The notes under the pieces: generated by a model
Database searches by the model: none
The model's input: only the letters and a program-made list of their open reading frames with translations
Told to the model about the DNA's origin: nothing
Shown here: positions 7,802 through 16,322 of the stretch, piece after piece
Layout: each line of letters opens with the position of its first letter
Numbering within the stretch: the stretch's first letter is position 1
From: Oxalobacteraceae bacterium
Lineage (GTDB): Bacteria > Pseudomonadota > Gammaproteobacteria > Burkholderiales > Burkholderiaceae_D
DNA: 55,393 nucleotides
Direction: 5' to 3'
Assembly (NCBI GenBank): GCA_003537575.1
Contig: DPRS01000027.1
Location: 3,973-59,365, forward strand
Program-made: the position numbers and the translations under genes

Positions 7802-9807
7802 TCCGTTTTCAGCAAGTCAGTCTCATGCGCGGCGTCAAGCCGCTGTTCGAATCCGCCGACGTCACTCTCAACCCTGGCGACAAGATCGGCCTGATCGGCT
7901 CCAACGGCGCCGGCAAATCCAGCCTGTTTGCCATGCTGCGCGGCGAATTGCACGCTGACGCCGGCGAGATCGATTATCCGGCCAAATGGCGCGTGGCTTA
8001 CGTCGCCCAGGAAACCCCGGCGCTGGACCGCCCTGCCATCGAGTACGCCATCGATGGGGACGCTACCCTGCGCCGCCTCGAGGACGAGCTCGCCTACCTG
8101 GAAAGCCAGCCGGAAAGCGCCGATAACGGCACCCTGATCGGCGAACTGTACAGTTCACTGGCCGATGCCGACGCCTATACCGTGCGCTCGCGCGCCGAGC
8201 AATTGCTGCTGGGCCTGGGTTTTTCGATGGCGCAAATGGAGCAGCCGGTGGCCAGCTTTTCCGGCGGCTGGCGCATGCGCCTCAATCTCGCGCAGGCACT
8301 GATGTGCCCGTCCGATCTGTTGCTGCTGGATGAACCGACCAACCACCTGGACCTGGATGCCATCATCTGGCTGGAAGACTGGCTGAAACGCTATGCCGGC
8401 ACACTGGTCATCATTTCGCATGACCGCGATTTCCTCGACGGCGTCGTGAACGTGATCGTGCATATCGACGAGCGCAAGCTCAAGCGCTACTCGGGCAATT
8501 ATTCTGCCTTCGAACGCCAGCGCGCCGCGCAAATGATCCTGGCGCAAGGCATGATGGAAAAACAGGCGCGCCAGCGCGCCCACTTGCAATCTTTCATCGA
8601 GCGCTTCAAGGCCAAGGCCAGCAAGGCCAAGCAGGCGCAAAGTCGCGTCAAGGCGCTGGCGCGCATGGAAGAAACGGCACCCTTGCGCGCCGCTGCCGAA
8701 TTCTCGTTTGAATTCCGCGAGCCGCTCTCTGCGCCGAATCCCCTGCTGGTGCTGGAAGACGTCAATGCCGGCTACCGCATCGAGAATCAAAAAGACTATA
8801 GCGTCACTGAAAAAACGATCGTTTCAGGCATCAATTTTTCGCTGCAGATTGGCCAGCGGATTGGTTTGCTTGGCGTTAATGGCGCCGGCAAATCGACCCT
8901 GATCAAGACCATTGCCGGAGAACTGGCGCCGCTGACCGGCGAAGCGCATACGGGCAAGGGCCTGACCATCGGCTACTTCGCCCAGCACCAGGTGGAAATG
9001 CTGCGTCATGACGAGTCGCCGCTGTGGCACCTCGTCAAGATCGCGCCGACCACGCGCGAGCAGGAATTGCGCAACTTCCTCGGCGGCTTCAACTTCCCGG
9101 GCGACATGGTGACGGCCAAGATCGCGCCGTTTTCCGGTGGCGAAAAGGCGCGCCTGGCGCTGGCGCTGATCGTCTGGCAGCGGCCCAACCTGCTGCTGCT
9201 GGATGAACCGACCAACCACCTGGACCTGGAAACGCGCGAAGCACTGACCGAAGCGCTGGCGCAATTCGAGGGTACCTTGATGGTGGTGTCGCATGACCGC
9301 CATCTGCTGCGCGCCACCACTGACCAGTTCATCATCGTTGCCGACGGCAAGCTGCAGCCTTTCGATGGCGACCTGGATGACTACAAGGATTGGCTGTTCA
9401 AGACCAAGCTGGCGAACGCCAGCAAGGACAAGGCGAATGCGGCGGCGCTGCCAGTCGCCAGCGGCAGCGCCAAAATTGCCTCGCCGGTCGCAAGCACGGC
9501 GCCGGCTGCATCCAGCGCCGACAAGCGCGAGCAGAAGCGTGCCGAAGCGGAAGACCGCCAGCGCCTTGCTGCGCTTAAAAAGCCGATCGAATCGAAGCTG
9601 AAGAAACTCGAGGAACAAATCGCCAAGCGCACCGCGCAAAAATCGGCGGTGGATGAAAAGCTGGCCGATCCGGAAATCTATGATGTCGCCAAAAAGAAGG
9701 AATTGAAAGTACTGCTGACCGACCAGGCGTATTACGCCAAGGAACTGGAGCAACTGGAAGCGGAATGGCTGGAGCAACAGGAAGCGCTCGAGCAAATCGC
9801 TTCCTGA
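7798..9807 (+). CDS. ABC-F family ATPase, YheS type
   Basis: This is a soluble protein of 669 residues with two ABC domains and no membrane segment. ABC-F proteins bind ribosomes and act in translation. The first Walker A is GSNGAGKSS (34-42) with signature SGGWRMRLNLAQAL. The second is GVNGAGKST near 358-366 with signature SGGEKARLALALIV, and each Walker B reads LLLLDEPTNHLDL. The interdomain linker (about 235-310) is basic and helical, with KAKASKAKQAQSRVKAL. The C-terminal region (about 560-669) is a Lys/Glu-rich coiled coil after an Ala/Ser-rich spacer. Overall it looks more like YheS than Uup or EttA. It overlaps prmB by four bases and ends at a convergent terminator. Confidence 0.88.
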   Translation: MIRFQQVSLMRGVKPLFESADVTLNPGDKIGLIGSNGAGKSSLFAMLRGELHADAGEIDYPAKWRVAYVAQETPALDRPAIEYAIDGDATLRRLEDELAYLESQPESADNGTLIGELYSSLADADAYTVRSRAEQLLLGLGFSMAQMEQPVASFSGGWRMRLNLAQALMCPSDLLLLDEPTNHLDLDAIIWLEDWLKRYAGTLVIISHDRDFLDGVVNVIVHIDERKLKRYSGNYSAFERQRAAQMILAQGMMEKQARQRAHLQSFIERFKAKASKAKQAQSRVKALARMEETAPLRAAAEFSFEFREPLSAPNPLLVLEDVNAGYRIENQKDYSVTEKTIVSGINFSLQIGQRIGLLGVNGAGKSTLIKTIAGELAPLTGEAHTGKGLTIGYFAQHQVEMLRHDESPLWHLVKIAPTTREQELRNFLGGFNFPGDMVTAKIAPFSGGEKARLALALIVWQRPNLLLLDEPTNHLDLETREALTEALAQFEGTLMVVSHDRHLLRATTDQFIIVADGKLQPFDGDLDDYKDWLFKTKLANASKDKANAAALPVASGSAKIASPVASTAPAASSADKREQKRAEAEDRQRLAALKKPIESKLKKLEEQIAKRTAQKSAVDEKLADPEIYDVAKKKELKVLLTDQAYYAKELEQLEAEWLEQQEALEQIAS

Positions 9808-9815
9808 TGTTTGCC

Positions 9816-9863
9816 ATGCCGGTGCCTGCCTGCTGCAAGTTTGCAGCGCTTCTGCACCGGCAT
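9816..9863. terminator. Nested-hairpin bidirectional terminator
   Basis: An outer perfect 10-bp stem (ATGCCGGTGC with GCACCGGCAT) contains an inner 7-bp stem (GCTGCAA with TTGCAGC, 2-base loop). It lies between the convergent ABC-F and lipoprotein genes, nine bases after the ABC-F stop. T-rich tails are short, so strength is uncertain, but position and symmetry fit a shared terminator. Confidence 0.6.
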
Positions 9864-9881
9864 TTCCTGGTCCAGCGCGGC

Positions 9882-10106
9882 TTATTTATTCGGCTTGCTG
9901 ATTTCGTGACCGATGACGCCGCCCACGGCGGCGCCGCCGATCGTTCCGCCTGTGCTGCCGCCCGTGAGGATGGAACCACCAACCGCGCCGGCGCCGGCCC
10001 CAATCACCGTGTTTCTGTCTTGCGTGGACATGCCGGAACAGGCGCCGAGTCCAAGCAGCATGACGAGCGCTGAAACACGCAAACATGAATATTGCGAGGT
10101 TTTCAT
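9882..10106 (-). CDS. Small glycine-zipper lipoprotein
   Basis: This is a 74-residue envelope protein. The N-terminal signal (MKTSQYSCLRVSALVMLLGL) ends in the lipobox LGAC, so it should be lipidated at the cysteine near residue 23. The mature part is dominated by a glycine zipper (GAGAGAVGGSILTGGSTGG, then GGAAVGGVIGHE), like OsmB or the SlyB-type 2TM glycine-zipper domain. The ATG at 10106 has an excellent Shine-Dalgarno sequence (GAGGAGG). Family members are often envelope-stress genes of unclear biochemical role. It is a single-gene unit facing the ABC-F gene. Confidence 0.82.
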   Translation of the reverse strand: MKTSQYSCLRVSALVMLLGLGACSGMSTQDRNTVIGAGAGAVGGSILTGGSTGGTIGGAAVGGVIGHEISKPNK

Positions 10107-10268
10107 AAGAGCCTCCTCTTGTCGGGACAAGAATTGCTCCCTGTTTGCCGGCTCACCTTTACTTCTTGCGGCCAACTTTAACGATTAGACATAGTTGCCG
10201 GCAGAATGTTCTGTTTTCCGATAGTCAAACAAGTTCAATCAATTCGGATTCAACCGGTTTGCCTTCCA

Positions 10269-11627
10269 TCATAATTCCACGCTTTCCAGAAATTCCGGCA
10301 CGCGGCAATTCCAGCCGAGTTCATCCTGGATGCGCCTGCGCAATGCGTCGGCGGCATCGGGCTCGCCATGCACCACAAAGGTCTGGCGGGGCGGCTTTTC
10401 GAAACCGGACAGCCAAGCCATGATGCCATCGCTGTCCGCATGGGCCGACAGGGTTTCTATTTGCGTCACCTGTGCGCGCACCGGCACCTGCATGCCGTGT
10501 ATCTTGATGCTGTCCGCGCCGGCGATCATTGCCGCGCCGCGCGTGCCGCCGGCCTGATACCCTGCGAACAGGATGGTATTGCGGTGATCGGGGGCGAACG
10601 CCTTCAGGTGATGCAGCACCCTGCCGCCGGTGGCCATGCCGCTGGCGGAAATGATTACTTTCGGCACCTGCTTGCGGTCGATTTCCTGCGATTCCTCGAC
10701 CGAACTGACGATTGTCGCCGATTCGGAGATGGCGCGGCACTGCGCCGCCGTCAGGCGATGATCCTCGTGATGCTTCGCATAGATCGCCGTAGCCTGCCGC
10801 GCCATCGGACTGTCGAGATAGACAGGCAATGACGAGGGAATTGCGCCGCGTTCCTTCAGTAAATGCAGGTAATACATCAGTTCCTGCGCGCGGCCGACCG
10901 CAAATGATGGGATGACGACAGCCCCGCCGCGCCCGATGGTTTCGTTGACGGTTTGTTCCAGCACCGACAGCGGATCATCGCCGCTGTGCCGGCGGTTGCC
11001 GTAGGTCGATTCAACCAGCAGGCAATCGCTTTGCGCAATGCGGGCGGGGGATTCCATGATGGGATCGTCGGCCCTGCCGAGATCGCCGGAAAAAGTGACG
11101 CTGCGCTTGCCGTCGCGGATGGTGACGATGGAGGCACCAAGGATATGCCCGGCAAGCGCCAGTTCGGCGGTGAGATCTTCGGCGACAGTGAAGCGGGCAC
11201 CGAATTTCACCGGCACGAAGCTCTTGAGAGAGCGCACCGCATCCTCTTCGGTATACAGCGGCATGGCCGGCGAATGCTTGGAAAAACCGTGGCGGTTGGC
11301 ATAGGCGGCGTCTTCTTCCTGCAGGTGACCGCTGTCGCGCAAGAGGATCTTGCACAGGTCGAAAGTGGCTTCGCTGCAGTAGATCTTTCCGTGAAAGCCG
11401 TCTCGCACCAGCAGCGGCAGATAGCCGCTGTGGTCCAGGTGCGCATGGGTCAGCACTACCGCGTCGATCTCGGCAGGCCGCACCGGCAGCGATGACCAGT
11501 TGCGCAGGCGGAGCTGCTTGTATCCCTGGAACAGGCCGCAATCAACCAGTATCGTTGCCGATTCAGAACGCAACAGGTACTTCGAACCGGTCACCGTGCC
11601 GGTGGCGCCGAGAAATTGAATGTTCAT
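10269..11627 (-). CDS. Beta-CASP metallo-beta-lactamase fold RNA nuclease-like protein
   Basis: This is a 452-residue protein of the CPSF/YSH1-like metallo-beta-lactamase group. The metal-binding motif HAHLDH is at 61-66, with further motifs AGHILGAS and FSGDLGR. The beta-CASP insertion runs through about residues 200-370, with SFAVGRAQELMYYL and SASGMATGGRVLHHLK. A C-terminal SAHAD and VVHGEPDAADAL complete the active site. Family members are predicted endo- or exoribonucleases, and bacterial stand-alone forms have poorly known targets. The ATG at 11627 with AAAGGATCC upstream was preferred over an in-frame start 15 codons earlier. It lies 57 bases downstream of the metal efflux operon on the same strand and may be read through from it. 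Confidence 0.85.
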   Translation of the reverse strand: MNIQFLGATGTVTGSKYLLRSESATILVDCGLFQGYKQLRLRNWSSLPVRPAEIDAVVLTHAHLDHSGYLPLLVRDGFHGKIYCSEATFDLCKILLRDSGHLQEEDAAYANRHGFSKHSPAMPLYTEEDAVRSLKSFVPVKFGARFTVAEDLTAELALAGHILGASIVTIRDGKRSVTFSGDLGRADDPIMESPARIAQSDCLLVESTYGNRRHSGDDPLSVLEQTVNETIGRGGAVVIPSFAVGRAQELMYYLHLLKERGAIPSSLPVYLDSPMARQATAIYAKHHEDHRLTAAQCRAISESATIVSSVEESQEIDRKQVPKVIISASGMATGGRVLHHLKAFAPDHRNTILFAGYQAGGTRGAAMIAGADSIKIHGMQVPVRAQVTQIETLSAHADSDGIMAWLSGFEKPPRQTFVVHGEPDAADALRRRIQDELGWNCRVPEFLESVEL

Positions 11628-11684
11628 GCAAGGATCCTTTCCGCTTGTTTTTCTGCTGCGGTTCTCCCGCACCCCGCCGCTGCG

Positions 11685-12947
11685 CTAATCATGCTCCAGG
11701 TCCCAGACCAGGTGCGCGTCGATCAGCAGGCCGTAATACGCCTTCAGCGCGGTGAGCTGTGCCTGCAGCGCATTGCTCATCGCCGCCGACTGCTGACGGC
11801 GCGCCAGCAGCAAGGCTTGCAGTTCGGCTTCGCCAAGAGCGTAGGCGCGCTGCATCAGTTCGGCATTTTCCCGCATCGCCGCCGCGCCTTCGTTGGCGAT
11901 CTGCAGGCTTTCGTAGGCGCCTTGCGCGATGGTCAGCGCGCTGGCTACCTGCGCGCCCAGCTGGCGCCGCCTGAGCTCGACATCCTTGCCAGCCATTTCG
12001 GCGGCAGCCTGCGCCCTGGCGCTATTGGCGGAGCGTGCGCCGCCCGGAATCGGAATGCTGATCGTGACGCCAGTATACCGCTCGCGGCCGCCGATGTCCG
12101 ATCCCGTGTGAACGCCAACCGTCGGATCTGGAGTGCGCTCTGCGCGCGCACGATCGAAACGTCCTTCGGCGATGCGCAGCTGCGCCTGCAAGGCCTTGAG
12201 CTCGTCGTTCTCGTCAAGAATCCGTTCGCGCCAGGCGCGGCCATCCTGAACGATCGGCAAAGGCGACGGCAACGATATCGCTTGCTGGCCTATGCCGGGA
12301 AAGCGCGTCGACAAACGCATCCAGCCAGCCAGAGCCTGCGTTTTCGCGTCATTGTGCAGGCGGCGCTGCTCCGCCAGTTCAGCGCGCGCCACGCTCGCAT
12401 CCAGCTTCGAGGCATCGCCGGCACGCAATCGTTTTTCCACCGCGACCAGGCTGGATTGGGTGGCTTGCAGGCTGTCAGCCGCCAGCTCGCTGGCGCGTTC
12501 GGCACCCAGCCAGTCGACCCACAGGTTCATCAGCTCGCGCGCGGCTTCATGCAGCGCCTCGCCGTAACGAGCCTGCGATTCTTCGATGGTGGACTGGCCG
12601 ATGCGGCGGTCGGCTGCGGCCTTACCGGGCAGCCTGAGCGGTCGCTCGATGCCGACGTTCCATTCGTTGTAGCGCGGGCCGCTATCGAGCCGGCGGCGCT
12701 GCCCGTTAGCCTTGGTTGTCCACTCGTAAGTCGAACTATCCAGGATATTGGCTTCCTGCTGCGCCACTTCCAGGCCGGCGCGGGCGGCGGCGACCCCGGG
12801 ATCCTGGTCCAGCAGCGGTCGTGCCAGCCCGGTCGGCAGAAATCCGGGGGGCGTCACGGGCGCCATGCCCGGTTGTGCCGCCCGGGCGAACGCCGCCGTC
12901 GCCAGCAGCACGGAAAGTATCAGTCGTTTGAGCAGATGGCGCATCAT
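11685..12947 (-). CDS. TolC/CzcC-type outer-membrane efflux channel
   Basis: This is a 420-residue outer-membrane factor with a signal peptide (cleavage likely after AFARA near residue 23). Two internally repeated alpha-helical hairpin units of the OEP family follow, visible as long Ala/Glu/Arg/Gln heptads around 55-170 and 230-400. It would form the outer-membrane exit duct for the RND pump encoded upstream. The start overlaps the DUF3240 stop by four bases (ATGA), so it is the last tightly coupled gene of the efflux operon. The channel follows the pump, unlike czcCBA where it comes first. Confidence 0.85.
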   Translation of the reverse strand: MMRHLLKRLILSVLLATAAFARAAQPGMAPVTPPGFLPTGLARPLLDQDPGVAAARAGLEVAQQEANILDSSTYEWTTKANGQRRRLDSGPRYNEWNVGIERPLRLPGKAAADRRIGQSTIEESQARYGEALHEAARELMNLWVDWLGAERASELAADSLQATQSSLVAVEKRLRAGDASKLDASVARAELAEQRRLHNDAKTQALAGWMRLSTRFPGIGQQAISLPSPLPIVQDGRAWRERILDENDELKALQAQLRIAEGRFDRARAERTPDPTVGVHTGSDIGGRERYTGVTISIPIPGGARSANSARAQAAAEMAGKDVELRRRQLGAQVASALTIAQGAYESLQIANEGAAAMRENAELMQRAYALGEAELQALLLARRQQSAAMSNALQAQLTALKAYYGLLIDAHLVWDLEHD

Positions 12948-13246
12948 AAAAGTTCTCCCGCTTCGAGCACCGCCGCTACCCAGTAGCGCAACCCGGTGCC
13001 GGCAAAATTCCGGCGAATCTCCTCGATCAATGCTGCCTTGCCGGCCGCGTCGGTGAGCACCTTGACCTCGACAGCTTCGGCCCGGCCCAGCACCTGTTCG
13101 GACTCATTCAGCCGGTTCGGCGGCAGGCCATGTGCCGACGTCGGCTTGCTGGTAAAAGTAATCGTGGCGGGCGACATCAGCAGCAGATCGAGCAGTTTTG
13201 GCGCGATCGGCGGCGAGCAAATGAAATTAATGCAGACTTCAGGCAT
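12944..13246 (-). CDS. DUF3240 family protein (PII-like fold) in metal efflux operon
   Basis: This is a cytoplasmic protein of 100 residues without signal peptide or membrane segment. The pattern is a beta strand (VCINFICSP), a helix (PKLLDLLLM), strands carrying TITFTSKPTSAHG and AVEVKVLTD, a helix (GKAALIEEIRRNF), and a strand (LRYWVAAVLEAGEL). This fits the ferredoxin-like fold of the GlnB/CutA1 superfamily, to which I recall DUF3240 being assigned. It overlaps the RND pump gene by eight bases and the channel gene by four, so it is made together with the transporter. A role as a trimeric regulator or metal/ligand sensor for the pump is inference. Its biochemical function is, as far as I know, not established. 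Confidence 0.78.
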   Translation of the reverse strand: MPEVCINFICSPPIAPKLLDLLLMSPATITFTSKPTSAHGLPPNRLNESEQVLGRAEAVEVKVLTDAAGKAALIEEIRRNFAGTGLRYWVAAVLEAGELL

Positions 13247-16200
13247 GGGACACCTCTTGTTTCGGGAATGCGAAACGCAGATACAGGATGGGGAGTAATA
13301 GCAGGGTAAGGACCGTGGCGGTAATCAATCCGCCAATTACGACGATCGCAAGGGGCCGCTGGATTTCCGAGCCGGGGCCCGACGACAGCAGCAACGGGAT
13401 CAGGCCGAATGCAGTGATCGATGCGGTCATCAGCACCGGCCGCAGGCGCCGTCGCGCGCCCTGCACCACCACTTCATGCAGCGGCATGCCTTCGCCATGC
13501 AACTGGTTGAAGTAACTGACCAGCACCACGCCGTTCAGCACCGTGATACCCAGCAGCGCGATGAATCCGACCGACGCCGGCACTGACAGATACTCTCCCG
13601 TAATCCACAGGGCGACGATGCCGCCGACCAGGGCGAAGGGAATATTGCTCAGGATGAGCGTGGCCTGGCGCACCGAGCCGAAGGTCGAGAACAGCAGCAC
13701 GAAAATCAGCCCAAGCGCCAGCGGCACCACCACCGCCAACCGGGCGGCCGCGCGCTGCTGGTTCTCGAACTGGCCGCCCAGGGTAACGCGGTAGCCGGTC
13801 GGCAAGGGTAGCTTTTGCGCGAACAGCGCCTTGGCATCCTCGACGAAACCGACCAGATCGCGGCCACTGACGTTGGCGATCACCACGCTATAGCGGCTGC
13901 CCATCTCGCGATCGATCTTCACCGGACCGGCGGCGCGCTCCAGCCGTGCCACGCTGGAAAGCGCGATCGTGTTGCCATCTTTCGTGGTAATCCGCGTCGC
14001 GCCGAACTCCGCCGGCGACATCCGGATCGCCTCGGCGCCACGCAGGATGATCGGCGTGCGGCGATTGCCCTCGATGACGATACCGGCGCGCTGGCCTTCG
14101 ATTTGCGTGCGCAGCGCATCCTGGATTTCCTCCACGGTCAAGCCCAGCCGGCCTGCCTGCAGGCGGTCCACCGTCACGCGCAGATATTGCACGCCATCGT
14201 TCTGCAGGGTGTACACATCCTGGTTGCCGGGGATAGTCTTGAGCAGCGCTTCGGCCTGCCCGGCGAGGCGATTCAACTGTTCCAGGTCCGAGCCGAAAAT
14301 CTTCACCGCCAGGTCGCCGCGCACGCCGCTGATCATTTCCGACACCCGCATTTCGATCGGCTGGGTGAAGCTGTGCTTGATGCCGGGCATGGGCTCGAGC
14401 ACCTTGCGGATTTCATCCATCAGCGCTTCCTTGCTCTTCATGCGCCACTCGCCTTGCGGCTTGAGCAATAGATAAGTGTCGGTCTGGTTCAGGCCCATCG
14501 GGTCAAGGCCGATCTCGTCGGAACCGCCGCGCGCTACCACGCCGCGCACTTCAGGGATCGCCTGCATGATGGCTTGCTGGATCCGCAGGTCGAGCGCCGC
14601 ACTTTGCTCCAGGCTGATCGAGGGCAGTTTTTCGATGCCGACGATCAGATCGCCTTCATCCATGGTCGGCATGAAGGTCTTGCCGACTTGCGTGTACACC
14701 ACGCCAGCCAGCACCAGCATGGCGACGGCGATGCCAGCAACCATCTTCTGTCGGCGGATTGCCCAGTCAAGGGCCGGCTGGTACAGCGCCAGCAACTTGC
14801 GGGGCAGCCAAGGATCTTCATGACTGGCTTCGCGCACCAGATAGGAAGCCAGCACCGGAATCACGGTCATCGACAGCAGCAGCGAACCGGCCAGCGCGAA
14901 GACGATGGTCAACGCCACCGGCACGAAGAATTTTCCTTCCAGTCCCTGCAGTGTCAGCAGCGGCAAAAAAACCGTAATGATGATCAGGATGCCCGAGGTG
15001 ACCGGTAACGCTACTTCACGGACGGCGCGATACACCGTGTGCAGGCGCGGCAACTTGCCGGCAGTAGGATCGGTGGCCAGGCGCTGGACGATATTTTCCA
15101 CCACCACCACGGCGGCATCGACCAGCATGCCGATGGCAATCGACAGGCCACCCAGGCTCATGATGTTGGCCGACATCTTGAAGACATCCATCAGAATGAA
15201 GGTAAGCAGCGCCGCCAGCGGCAACACCAGCGCCACCGTCAATGCAGCGCGCAAGTTGCCCAGGAATAGCACCAACAGCACCACCACCAGCACGGCGGCC
15301 TCGAGCAGCGCGGAAGACACGGTGCCGACCGCGCGCTTGACCAGCGAGGAGCGGTCATAGAACGGCGTGATCCTGACGCCCTTCGGCAAAGTCAGCTGCA
15401 GTTCGGCGATTTTCTGGCGCACGCCGTTCACCACCTTTTGCGCATTCGCGCCGGCTAGGCCAAGCACCAGGCCCTGCACCGCCTCGCCCTTGCCATCCTG
15501 CGTCACCATGCCGTTGCGGGTCGTCGAACCGATCTTCACCTCGGCCAGGTTGCCGACCCGTACCGGCGCGCCATCCTTGGTGGCCACCACGATGGCGCGC
15601 AGATCATCGAGGCTGGCGATGCTGCCTTCACTGCGTACCAGCAGCACTTCTTCGCCTTCGCCGAGGCGGCCGGCGCCATCATTGCGATTGTTGGCATCGA
15701 TGGCTTCACGCATCTGCAGCATGGTCACGCCGGTCGCTGCCATCCTGAGCGGATCGGGCACGACCTCGTAGGCCCGCACCACGCCGCCCAGCGCGTTGAC
15801 GTCAGCCACGCCGGGCACGGTGCGTAGCGCCGGCCGGATTACCCAGTCGAGCAAGCTGCGCCGCTCGGCCAGCGACATGCCGTCCGCATCCACCGTGAAC
15901 ATGAACATCTCGCCGAGCGGCGTGGTGATCGGCGCCATGCCGCCCTGGATGCCGGTCGGCAGGCTATCGGTCAGCCCGGCCAGGCGTTCGCTGACTTGCT
16001 GGCGTGCCCAGTAGATATCGGTGCCATCCTGGAAATCGATGGTCACATCGACCAGGCCATATTTGGTCACGGAGCGCAGGATCCGGGTATTAGGAATGCC
16101 CAGCATTTCCACCTCGATCGGCACGGCGACGCGGCTCTCGACTTCCTCCGGCGTCATGCCGGGGGCTTTCATGATGATCTTGACCTGGGTGCCGGAGACA

Positions 16201-16322
16201 TCGGGGAAGGCGTCGATCGGCAAGCCGGTCCACGCATACCAGCCGGCACCGGCCAGCAACAGCGTCGCCAGCAGGATGAACAGTCGCTGCGACAATGAAA
16301 ACTTGATCAGGCGGGCAAGCAT
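13239..16322 (-). CDS. Heavy-metal efflux RND pump, CusA/CzcA family
   Basis: This is a 1027-residue inner-membrane proton-driven transporter of the HME-RND group. The first membrane helix is at about 10-30, large periplasmic loops are at about 40-335 and 560-860, and further helices cluster near 340-540 and 865-1015. The proton-relay segment in the fourth helix reads AIGMLVDAAVVVVEN, with D402 and E409. The upstream DFG aspartate of CzcA-type pumps is replaced by AIG, the arrangement seen in CusA. The PDVSGTQVKI segment near 40-49 fits the family. Metal specificity cannot be fixed from this alone. The start overlaps the membrane fusion protein stop (TAATG), and the end overlaps the DUF3240 gene. 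Confidence 0.92.
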   Translation of the reverse strand: MLARLIKFSLSQRLFILLATLLLAGAGWYAWTGLPIDAFPDVSGTQVKIIMKAPGMTPEEVESRVAVPIEVEMLGIPNTRILRSVTKYGLVDVTIDFQDGTDIYWARQQVSERLAGLTDSLPTGIQGGMAPITTPLGEMFMFTVDADGMSLAERRSLLDWVIRPALRTVPGVADVNALGGVVRAYEVVPDPLRMAATGVTMLQMREAIDANNRNDGAGRLGEGEEVLLVRSEGSIASLDDLRAIVVATKDGAPVRVGNLAEVKIGSTTRNGMVTQDGKGEAVQGLVLGLAGANAQKVVNGVRQKIAELQLTLPKGVRITPFYDRSSLVKRAVGTVSSALLEAAVLVVVLLVLFLGNLRAALTVALVLPLAALLTFILMDVFKMSANIMSLGGLSIAIGMLVDAAVVVVENIVQRLATDPTAGKLPRLHTVYRAVREVALPVTSGILIIITVFLPLLTLQGLEGKFFVPVALTIVFALAGSLLLSMTVIPVLASYLVREASHEDPWLPRKLLALYQPALDWAIRRQKMVAGIAVAMLVLAGVVYTQVGKTFMPTMDEGDLIVGIEKLPSISLEQSAALDLRIQQAIMQAIPEVRGVVARGGSDEIGLDPMGLNQTDTYLLLKPQGEWRMKSKEALMDEIRKVLEPMPGIKHSFTQPIEMRVSEMISGVRGDLAVKIFGSDLEQLNRLAGQAEALLKTIPGNQDVYTLQNDGVQYLRVTVDRLQAGRLGLTVEEIQDALRTQIEGQRAGIVIEGNRRTPIILRGAEAIRMSPAEFGATRITTKDGNTIALSSVARLERAAGPVKIDREMGSRYSVVIANVSGRDLVGFVEDAKALFAQKLPLPTGYRVTLGGQFENQQRAAARLAVVVPLALGLIFVLLFSTFGSVRQATLILSNIPFALVGGIVALWITGEYLSVPASVGFIALLGITVLNGVVLVSYFNQLHGEGMPLHEVVVQGARRRLRPVLMTASITAFGLIPLLLSSGPGSEIQRPLAIVVIGGLITATVLTLLLLPILYLRFAFPKQEVSHA

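Noticed and set aside
11616..12986. Open frame of about 456 codons opposite the TolC-type channel
   Set aside because: It is antisense to a channel gene with signal peptide and operon overlap. No domain is visible.
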